DNA of 48,058 nucleotides from an uncultured Bacteroides sp. (lineage in GTDB: Bacteria; Bacteroidota; Bacteroidia; Bacteroidales; Bacteroidaceae), in the NCBI GenBank assembly GCA_947074205.1, contig CAMTOQ010000022.1:1-48058 (forward strand). Direction: 5' to 3'. The position numbers and the translations under genes were made by a program. Under the pieces are notes generated by a model. That model was not told the origin of the DNA. It searched no databases and worked only from the letters and a program-made list of their open reading frames with translations. Every line of letters starts with the position of its first letter. The first letter of the stretch is position 1. Below, in pieces: positions 35,057 to 43,700 of the stretch.

Positions 35057-36715
35057 ATGAAACTGAAGAGTTTATTTTTAATGCTTCTGGCAGTCGGTTT
35101 ATGGACGGCTTGTAGCGACACGAATGATGTGATTGAAGATGTGAATGTGGAGAATCCAAATGGGGAGGCGTTTATCTCGCTTAATGTGGTGCTTCCTAGT
35201 TCTGTGAGTCCTGGTACACGTGCTGGGGAGGGCACAATCAACGACAAGTTTGAAGATGGAATAGCCGCGGAATATGATGTAAAGAATATGACAGTAATCT
35301 TGTTCGATGCCGCTGATTTAACTGCTGCTAAAGTAAAGAAGGTTTATAAAACAACTGATGGTCAATTCCTAGTTCCTGACTTTCAGGACGAAGGCTCCGC
35401 TACAGACAATATTACAACCGTAGGACGCTTAGGTGTGATAGAGGTCCCAGAAGAAACGACCTACTATGCTTTAGTTATAGCAAACGATAATGGTCAGTTG
35501 CCAGCTATAACAGAAGGTGCAACAACTTTTGCGGACATTAATGAAGCTCTGACAAACAAAGATAAAACCAAATTTAATAGTACTGGTTTCTTTATGTCTA
35601 ATTCTCCAATAAAAGAAGGAACAGCAGCGGATCCTACTGTAACTACTTTAGTAGCTTGCAAATCTTTCATAACCGCTGCTGAAGCTACTGAAAAAGCTTC
35701 TACAATTTATTTGGAACGAATTTTAGGTAAAGTTCAAGTTTTAGCTGCAACTGAAACCGGCTGGTTAGGTTGGACGTATACAGTTCCAAGTGGAACACAT
35801 GCTGGCGATAATGTAGTCTTTTCTGATTGGGGACTAGATATGACAAACACAAAAACTTTTCCTGTTCGCAAGGTGGATGAAACAAATTGGCTAGATGATT
35901 CTAAGTGGAAAGTTGGTGGAACAGGATCTACCAATCGTTTCTATGGTATAGCTGATAAGCCTGTCCGTATCTATTATGCTATTGATCCTAATTATGATTG
36001 GTCTCCTGTTGATCCTGATGATTTTAATAAAATAACTCCTTTGAATTTAACTGCATTAACTACATCTGGGGCAGGTGCAAACTATGACTACTGCCTTGAA
36101 AATACATTCAATACAGCAAATCAGAGACAAAACCAAACGACACGTGTAGTGATGAAGGGAACATATACCTTAAAAGGGAAAACAGGTAACTTCTATAGAA
36201 CTCAAAGTAATATTTATTACGATGAGACTGAACTAAGTGCGCGTGTTTTGGCCGAAGTTAAGAAACTAGCTCCTTTTGTAACATCTGTAACGTTCACATT
36301 AAATACAACTGATGTGTCGGCTGTTACAATCTCTTCAATTACCCCTGATATTGAATCTCTAACACCAGAGAATCTAGCTACGGTGAATGCCGCAATAGGA
36401 AAATTAGGCTATTATGAGGGCGGCGTATGCTACTATGTAGCTCGCATCAAGCACTTTGGTGAGAGTTTAACTCCTTGGAATGCAGGTGATCCAACATATG
36501 GTGATACTACTGATGCCGAAAGAGATTATCTTGGCAGATATGGTGTAGTGCGCAATAACTGGTATGTATTAACAATCAACAAAGTTATTAATGGCCCTGG
36601 TGAACCAAAAATTCCAGATACTCCGGATACACCAGATGATGAAGCTAAATATTATTTGGATTGCACTATCAAGATCCTCTCTTGGGCAAAACGCTACCAA
36701 GGTGTAGATTGGTAA
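35057..36715 (+). CDS. Mfa1-like fimbrial major subunit (lipoprotein precursor)
   Basis: A 552-residue pilin precursor. The lipobox LWTAC (C19) directs it to the outer membrane. R55 in PGTRAGEG is placed like the arginine site at which Porphyromonas FimA/Mfa1 precursors are cut so that a donor strand can swap. The C-terminus resembles Mfa1_C (YLGRYGVVRNNWYVLTINKV, then CTIKILSWAKRYQGVDW). It would polymerise as the fibre shaft. Base composition is more AT-rich than its neighbours (20 of 60 G+C in 35701-35760). A strong hairpin separates it from the anchor gene. Confidence 0.82.
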   Translation: MKLKSLFLMLLAVGLWTACSDTNDVIEDVNVENPNGEAFISLNVVLPSSVSPGTRAGEGTINDKFEDGIAAEYDVKNMTVILFDAADLTAAKVKKVYKTTDGQFLVPDFQDEGSATDNITTVGRLGVIEVPEETTYYALVIANDNGQLPAITEGATTFADINEALTNKDKTKFNSTGFFMSNSPIKEGTAADPTVTTLVACKSFITAAEATEKASTIYLERILGKVQVLAATETGWLGWTYTVPSGTHAGDNVVFSDWGLDMTNTKTFPVRKVDETNWLDDSKWKVGGTGSTNRFYGIADKPVRIYYAIDPNYDWSPVDPDDFNKITPLNLTALTTSGAGANYDYCLENTFNTANQRQNQTTRVVMKGTYTLKGKTGNFYRTQSNIYYDETELSARVLAEVKKLAPFVTSVTFTLNTTDVSAVTISSITPDIESLTPENLATVNAAIGKLGYYEGGVCYYVARIKHFGESLTPWNAGDPTYGDTTDAERDYLGRYGVVRNNWYVLTINKVINGPGEPKIPDTPDTPDDEAKYYLDCTIKILSWAKRYQGVDW

Positions 36716-36749
36716 TCCATCTTTATTATAAAGAATAAACTCAACTAAC

Positions 36750-36786
36750 ATAGTGAGGTTGGGCAATATTAGCCCAACCCCACTAT
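36750..36786 (+). terminator. Hairpin between the pilin and anchor genes
   Basis: Fifteen-base arms, ATAGTGAGGTTGGGC (36750-36764) and GCCCAACCCCACTAT (36772-36786), differ by one mismatch and enclose a 7-nt loop. No T-run follows, so it more likely slows 3' decay of, or partially terminates, the pilin transcript than stops it outright. Confidence 0.65.
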
Positions 36787-36797
36787 AAATCAAGCCG

Positions 36798-37886
36798 ATG
36801 AAAAGAATACTCAACTCCTATAAACTACTAGTCCTTCTGCTACTTTGGGTAGGAGGTTGGAGTCTCGCAGCCTGCAGCATGATGGAAACCGACCAGAGCG
36901 ATTGTCCACCTGTAGACACAGGACTCTATATCTCGTTTAAGTACGACTACAACATACAGCGCTCTGATATGTTTAGAGACCATGTGGGAGGAGTCACCGC
37001 CTATATCTTCGACGAACAGAATAAATTCGTCACTCAGCAGAGCGAGAACAATGCCACCCTTACCGGCTATGTTCCCCTTAAAGCTTACGACTATAGGATG
37101 AGGCTCGATCTGCCCCAAGGTACCTACAAAGTAGTGGCACTGGCTCATCAGGTAGCTTACGAAGAGACATTGCAAGGCAGTGGTTCCAAGTATCGTCGCA
37201 CCCAGCTTTCGGCTGGCGATGATATCAGCAAGCTACAAGTATTGCTGGACCGTCAACCCACTAGTAGTGGTGTATCGCAAGTGGTACACGAAAACCTGCC
37301 CCTCGATACCCTGTTTCATGCGATGAGCAAGACTATCACCCGTGCCGATGCCCAGAGCAGCGACACCCTCAGCATGACGCGAAACACCAATATGCTCACC
37401 GTCACCCTGCGTCAGCTCGACGATCAGGCCAATGTTAGTACCGATGATTTCGAGGTCTATATCCTCGACAACAACGGCACCACCAACCACGACAACTCCG
37501 TGGCACAAGATGAGGATATCATGTACTCGCCTCACGACACCTGGACCACCGAGTTTGCCGACACCGATGGCACCGTGTTGCAGCGAGCTGCCCACTATGG
37601 ACTCAACTTCAACCGCCTGATTTACTACAGCAACTCTAGCGATAATGCGCTGCTAGTGGTGCGCAACAAAGCCACACAAACCAATGTGGCTACCATCAAT
37701 CTGCCCGACTGCTTGGCACAAGGGCGCAATGCCGTAGAGCGTTATCAATATACGCCCCAAGAGTTCTTGGATCGCGAATATAACTACAAGCTCGATTTCT
37801 TCCTAAAGGGAGACGAGTGGCTCTATATCGATCTACGTATCTCCATCTTGTCGTGGAGCATGCGCATACAGAATGTAGATTTTTAA
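36798..37886 (+). CDS. FimB/Mfa2-family fimbrial anchor lipoprotein
   Basis: A 362-residue lipoprotein (lipobox LAAC, C26). After DCPPVDTGLYISFKYDYN, typical of the FimB/Mfa2 family, come two beta-sandwich domains; the C-terminus is LRISILSWSMRIQNVDF. In Porphyromonas, Mfa2 is retained on the surface and anchors the fibre, limiting its length. Unlike the pilins there is no obvious arginine processing site shortly after the cysteine, consistent with an uncleaved anchor. It directly follows the major pilin gene. Confidence 0.85.
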   Translation: MKRILNSYKLLVLLLLWVGGWSLAACSMMETDQSDCPPVDTGLYISFKYDYNIQRSDMFRDHVGGVTAYIFDEQNKFVTQQSENNATLTGYVPLKAYDYRMRLDLPQGTYKVVALAHQVAYEETLQGSGSKYRRTQLSAGDDISKLQVLLDRQPTSSGVSQVVHENLPLDTLFHAMSKTITRADAQSSDTLSMTRNTNMLTVTLRQLDDQANVSTDDFEVYILDNNGTTNHDNSVAQDEDIMYSPHDTWTTEFADTDGTVLQRAAHYGLNFNRLIYYSNSSDNALLVVRNKATQTNVATINLPDCLAQGRNAVERYQYTPQEFLDREYNYKLDFFLKGDEWLYIDLRISILSWSMRIQNVDF

Positions 37887-37913
37887 TTTCTGAATAAGAT
37901 AAAAGAACAAAAG

Positions 37914-39446
37914 ATGTCCGTATCAGTCAAATATATCAATTATCTGCTACTCTATGCATTGAGCCTTCTTTGTGGCACAATGTTCTTTGGCTGCAACGCT
38001 GCGGACAACTTCTCTGAGGAGGAAATTGTCCCCATTAACCCGAACCTGCGTACTTACATCACCCTAAACATTTCTACCTTAGGTGTAGAGGCCAATACCC
38101 GTACCAACCCCACGGGCGGTAATGATGGCGATGGACGCGAAGAGGGCATCAACAATGAAAACAATATCTACGACCTCACCTTCTTCCTTTACGAAAGTAG
38201 TACGGGAGATGGCATCAACGGGGCCGAGAATCCCACTATATCTATGAGCCACTATATCGGTGGACTCAACTTCAAAGGTGTGTCTCCCGACTATACCTAC
38301 AAGACAGCCCCCATTGAGGTAAAAGAAATCAGTATCACTGAGAATACCTATATCATAGTGGTGGTCAACGGTGGCGACTGGACCACGAAGGGCATCACTA
38401 CCCTTGACAATCTGCGGGGTAAAATCACCTATGAAGCAGTAGTTACTACAGCTACTAATCTATCCGACTATACACGCTTTGTCATGGCATCAGCCACTAC
38501 GGCTAGCTTCACGGTGACCGATGGTGCAAAGAAGCTTGGCACCTACGAAGATCCGGCGCACGTCACTACTACAGTAGAACGTCTTGCTGCGCGTATTGAT
38601 ATTATCCCAAGAGTCGCTATAGACGCATCCAATACCTATTACGAGTACGATGTGACAGGAACCAGTGACAAAGTGCGCGCCACCCATATCACCTCTTTCA
38701 ACTGTTGGCAGCCTGCCGGAGGACAATACCTACTGAAACGTGTCAGTAGCGATGGCACTGAAGACAACAAGGTGTATCTAGCAAAAGAAACTCCCGATGC
38801 GGGCGTGCAGACCAACTATGTGATGAGCTGCCATATCGCGAATAAGACTTTACTCTACTGGAATAGCAATCAGTCTACTGTAGAGACTTGGTATCGTAAC
38901 CCTATCCGCACTGTCTCATCTAGTAGCACTGTACAACAAGCCAACTACACCGATGCCGCCACATCTAAGAATTATTACATCTTAGACTACACCCAAGAGA
39001 ATACTATGTTCAAAGAAGACATCATACACCCAGAGGGTCAGCTGAATTGCTACACTACGGGCATTGTGCTGCAAGCCACCTATATCCCTGCTACAGTATA
39101 CGATGATAAAGATGCAGTAGTAGCCTATACAGCAGGCACTGATTTTTACTACCTCGATGGTAAGTTTTATAACTATACACGCACAGGTGCGGTGAAGTAT
39201 ACCAATGGCATCTGTTACTACCGCTACTACATTCGCCACAGCAACGACAATGTGCTCGGAACGATGGGCCTGATGGAGTATGGCGTAGTGCGCAACAATA
39301 TCTACCGACTAGAGATCAATTCGTTTAGCGGAGTGGGACATAACAAGCCCGACCCCGAAGACCCCAAAGAAGATGATGAATATATCAATATAGATATAGA
39401 GGTGCGTCCATGGAGCACCCGCACCCATGACCCAATAGAAATGTAA
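37914..39446 (+). CDS. Fimbrillin-like lipoprotein, accessory subunit
   Basis: A 510-residue lipoprotein precursor: lipobox MFFGC (C27) and a candidate arginine cleavage site at R63 in ANTRTNPTGG. The body is Thr/Tyr-rich beta-structure, and the C-terminal part (YYIRHSNDNVLGTMGLMEYGVVRNNIYRLEI) matches Mfa1/FimA-type subunits, ending IEVRPWSTRTHDPIEM. Probably a minor or tip-proximal subunit of the same fibre. It follows the anchor gene after 27 bp and precedes another subunit after 25 bp, so it is operonic. Confidence 0.75.
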   Translation: MSVSVKYINYLLLYALSLLCGTMFFGCNAADNFSEEEIVPINPNLRTYITLNISTLGVEANTRTNPTGGNDGDGREEGINNENNIYDLTFFLYESSTGDGINGAENPTISMSHYIGGLNFKGVSPDYTYKTAPIEVKEISITENTYIIVVVNGGDWTTKGITTLDNLRGKITYEAVVTTATNLSDYTRFVMASATTASFTVTDGAKKLGTYEDPAHVTTTVERLAARIDIIPRVAIDASNTYYEYDVTGTSDKVRATHITSFNCWQPAGGQYLLKRVSSDGTEDNKVYLAKETPDAGVQTNYVMSCHIANKTLLYWNSNQSTVETWYRNPIRTVSSSSTVQQANYTDAATSKNYYILDYTQENTMFKEDIIHPEGQLNCYTTGIVLQATYIPATVYDDKDAVVAYTAGTDFYYLDGKFYNYTRTGAVKYTNGICYYRYYIRHSNDNVLGTMGLMEYGVVRNNIYRLEINSFSGVGHNKPDPEDPKEDDEYINIDIEVRPWSTRTHDPIEM

Positions 39447-39471
39447 CCCCTAGATCAACTTAGAATACAAT

Positions 39472-40752
39472 ATGAAATACTCTACCCCATATAGATTTTT
39501 TGCATGGCTCATAGCTTTGTTGCTCATTGCTGCTTGCTCGTCCGAAAACGACGTAACCAATCCTCAACAGGAAGGCGTACCTGTGCAAGTCGATATCCAG
39601 CTATCTGCCAAAGGAAAAGCCTCAAGGGTCTGGGACGATGCCCAAGCAGTTGTTGGCGAAATGATGAAGAACTGGATTGTCATCATCACTAACACTAGCA
39701 ATGATATTGAGCAAATAATCTATAGTAGCTATAGCGGGGAAAAAGAGGAAGACGCAGACATTTCGCTTACCTTAACCAGCGGGCCAAAGATATTCTACTC
39801 GTTTGCCAATGTGACTCTAGCGGATGTGGCAACCGTAGCAACCGTAGGTTCTCCGCTAGAACTAAAATCTAACTTCCCAGCCCCTGCCAATGGTGCTTTG
39901 CTCGCAAACGGCATTCCCATGAGCAACAGTCAAGCGATAACTGTACGCAATGTGCAGCAGCAAACGATTCGCCTAGAAGTGGTGCGCATGATGGCGAAAG
40001 TAACCCTAAAAATAGCCAATGCCAGTGGCTATGATGTAGAAGTGAATAGCGCTACGCTAAGTAGCATAACCCCTATAAATGCCGAAATTCCATTGTTGCC
40101 CCCTGCAGCTATTGCAAAAGCAATAGGTGCAACTAACTATACATATACCCCTAGTTCAGTTTTATCTGTGCCTAATGGAACCCTAGACACTGACCCCAAA
40201 ACACTAACGTTTTATATCAACGAGAGTGCAGTGGCTTCTACCGATGCCCCGCCTTACCATATGTTGAGTCTCGGCACCACCCAAGGCAGCACCACTAACG
40301 AGCTACGCTTTGCCCTGCTCAACTGGGATAGATTTGCACGCAACCAATATAACATCATCCCCATCACGCTACACAACTATAAGCTCACTATTGTGGCGCG
40401 CGACTATCCACCTATAGCTGTCTATCCCGCCGTGGTGGTAAGCAATGGTGAAGACAACTTCACCGTCACCTTTAGCGATGGGGGCGACTTCGAATTGATT
40501 CCTACCATCACTCGCCTATCCGACGGCAAGGAGATGAATTTTCAATTAGCATCTGGTGGTATGACGGTCTTGTCGGGTACGCCTGCCACATTATTTAAAG
40601 AAGCACCTGTCTACAATGCCACTACCAAAGAGATAGTAGGTGTTATAGGCAACACAACAGGTACAGTGCTCTATCAACTAACATTCGATGTGCTGAATGA
40701 TGATAAAACAGTCGCTCGTCAACTCATTTACAAACTTTACATCACAAGGTAA
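39472..40752 (+). CDS. Fimbrillin-like lipoprotein, second accessory subunit
   Basis: A 426-residue lipoprotein (LIAAC, C22) with a possible arginine site at R52 (GKASRVWDD). It starts like fimbrillins (VPVQVDIQLSAKGKASRVW, then NWIVIITNTSNDIEQ), and its central part contains a TVRNVQQQTIRLEVVRMMAKVTLKI strand typical of FimA-like domains. The C-terminal about 110 residues (VVSNGEDNFTVTFSDGGDFELIP) look like a separate beta-sandwich, different from the other two pilins. Its stop overlaps the next ATG by one base (TAATG), so it is translationally coupled to the large secreted protein and may connect it to the fibre. Confidence 0.7.
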   Translation: MKYSTPYRFFAWLIALLLIAACSSENDVTNPQQEGVPVQVDIQLSAKGKASRVWDDAQAVVGEMMKNWIVIITNTSNDIEQIIYSSYSGEKEEDADISLTLTSGPKIFYSFANVTLADVATVATVGSPLELKSNFPAPANGALLANGIPMSNSQAITVRNVQQQTIRLEVVRMMAKVTLKIANASGYDVEVNSATLSSITPINAEIPLLPPAAIAKAIGATNYTYTPSSVLSVPNGTLDTDPKTLTFYINESAVASTDAPPYHMLSLGTTQGSTTNELRFALLNWDRFARNQYNIIPITLHNYKLTIVARDYPPIAVYPAVVVSNGEDNFTVTFSDGGDFELIPTITRLSDGKEMNFQLASGGMTVLSGTPATLFKEAPVYNATTKEIVGVIGNTTGTVLYQLTFDVLNDDKTVARQLIYKLYITR

Positions 40753-43700
40753 TGATTATGAAAACAAAACGAAACTATATAGTGAGAGTGTTGCTGCTTG
40801 TCCTTGTGATGAGTTGGAGTTGGAGTGGAGTGGTGTTTGGACAAACAGCGGCTACCACAGGATTATCTCTTAGCAATTTTCCTAGCGATGGAATTGTTAA
40901 ACAAACTGTATCTTATGCGGAAGCTGGAAACACTCTAAATATTGATCTTTCCTCACAGCTACAAGAAATAACAAATACACTTAATAGCTTGAATAATACC
41001 AATGTTAGTACTTATGACATTTTAAGAAATCTATATTTAAGATGGTATATTATTAATACAACTAATAATAATATTATAGACATAGCCAATACTGCATGGT
41101 CTATTAATGGTGTTCAGAGTTATTTCAATTATCGTCTTTATAATTCTAAACACCTTGTGTATAATGCAAATCACGCAGAAGCGTGGATTATTAGAGATAA
41201 TTATACGAGTGATGAAGTTTTAAAGATAGCTGTAACAAAGCCTACTTCGGAACTATGGAGTAATTATAAAGTAATATGTTGTTTGACTAATGACCTTTCA
41301 GGGATAAATCCAAATAATATAAATACCTATGATCAAGGTAATAACTTCCAAGGCACATTAACTCAAGAGCCTAACAATCTTAAAATGAAGTTTGAGATAA
41401 CCCTTGGTTTAATGTCCACTTTACCATTGAAACATAACTATCGCCCAGGTGATAGTCCTTGGAATACACTATATACTACCGACCAAGTGGAAGGGGGTGA
41501 GGGGCCTCGCTATCAAAAAACGGCTAAATGGACCTATAATGTGTATGTTATGCCTAAGGAGGAGGTGAACCTTATTTTGCCACTGCAAGATTTAGTAGCA
41601 GATAATGGAACTATTAGAGGTGGTAATTCAAAAGCCGATGGATCGAGCACTGAACCACACGCTTATTATCGTTGGTATGATTATAAGACAGATTTGAAAC
41701 ACACAAAGACTAGCATTTACCGAGGAACCGCATTGAAAGATTATAGTTGGGGTTATTGGCTTTATAATTACACTCAAAAGGCTACAGATAGTGGGTATGA
41801 TAGTCCTATATGTAGTGATATAGGTGTGATTAAGTATACAGCATCCGATTCTGATACGTTTGAAGACGTAGTGGCATGTGATGTAAGCGACTATCACGAC
41901 TATTCATTTGATGAAAATGGTTTTAAGGAGCCAACTATAACGATTCGCTATATCTTTAATATTCGCCCGGCCTCCGAACAGGCTGTTAAGATTAAAGAGG
42001 GGTTTAAGACTTGGTCTTTCTTAGAAAATAATGGATATGTAACATTGAACTGTAGAGATAATAATACAGAGTTTACTCTACGTGCTGAAGAGCGTTTACC
42101 ATCTGATTATCACTTCTATCCTTTAAATAATGGAGTTACAAATGTGGAAACTCTAACAGACTCCGATTTTAATACGTCTACAATATTAGCCGGTAAAACA
42201 ATAGTTTGGTATGTGAGATATAATGGTGCAATAGTGTTAACAAGAATTGCTAGCACAAAGAAGAATCAACGCTTCTTTACTTTTAAAAGGAATGAACTAA
42301 CTGGAATTCCTGACAACAGCGATTTTGAGGTGTTTGCCTATGTGGTGAAGGATGATGTGACAGGGACACCAGAACTGGGAAGTATTCGTCAAAAGGGAGC
42401 TCCTATCAACTATAACGTCTGCAAGTTTGCATCACATAGGGCGACACTAACACATGATGAGGTTTATAATAATGACACATATAAATATCGTACTTACGAC
42501 TTCTTAAACTCAAGGTATCAACTAGCTGGAGAAATAAACTTCGATGGCGATGGTGAAAATTGTGACAACTACGATTACTCTGAACCTAGCGAATATACCA
42601 ATATGCGTTACTATCCACAAGATATTGAGAACTCTTCTTACGGGTTTGTTTATCCTTCACTAAGTTCGATAAAAACACCTTTTTACTCCTTGACATGGTC
42701 TAGGGCCAAGAGCCCTGTACACGGGGAGTATGGTTACTACAAAACAGCCAATATAGATGGAATATCTCGGACAGATCAAGGTTATAATTGGTGGTACACC
42801 CAAGAGGGAACGGAGTTTCCTAATCAAGGTAACTTCCCTCATTTTTACGACCGTACCTATCATACATCCGGAGGCACTAAGTATGGCTACTTTATGTATA
42901 CCGATGCATCTGATGAGTCGCGCCCACTAGCTTCGTTCGATGTAGTGACCAAGTTGTGTGCGGGTAGTGCGCTTATTTTTACAGGATGGATTGCCGACTT
43001 AACAGGGGGAGATATGGGCGTTATCAAACCACAAGTGATGTTTAAAATATATGGTGTAGACGACGATGGTAAAGCTACTCTATTGCAATCGATGTTGTCC
43101 GAGGTTGTGCCGGGAGTAGCCCAATGGCGTCAATTCTATGCAGATATTATACTTCAGCCCAAAGATGTAAATATAGACTATGAAATATACAGAGTAGCTA
43201 TAGATAACTATAGTAAAGGAACTGATGGGGCGGACTATGCCATTGATGATATCCGTATGTTTATAAAGACATCTGAGGTCGAGATAATGCAAGAAAAAAC
43301 CTATTGTGAAGACGAAACTACAAAAATAAAAATAGATATAGGTTATGATGAAATTGTAACCAAACTAGGATTACAGAGTACTGAAACAATTGATTTACGT
43401 TACTATTTAGTTGATGAGGACGATGTTAAAATTGAACTAGGAAAAGACAGTGACAACCAACCTGTCTATGAACTGACAGATGAACTAAATGGTGATTATG
43501 TGGCAGATATCTTAGCTCGCCCAACAAAATATGAAGTACGTAACAGTATAAACTATTTTATATTACAAGATAGATTACAACTTAATCTTGATCCTAGCAA
43601 GAATTACTATTTAATGGTCGATTACAAGAGAAAAAATAGTCAATCTTGGAAACTAAGTAAAAGAGGTGATATCTGCTCCATTGTTAGTAATCCTTTTAAG

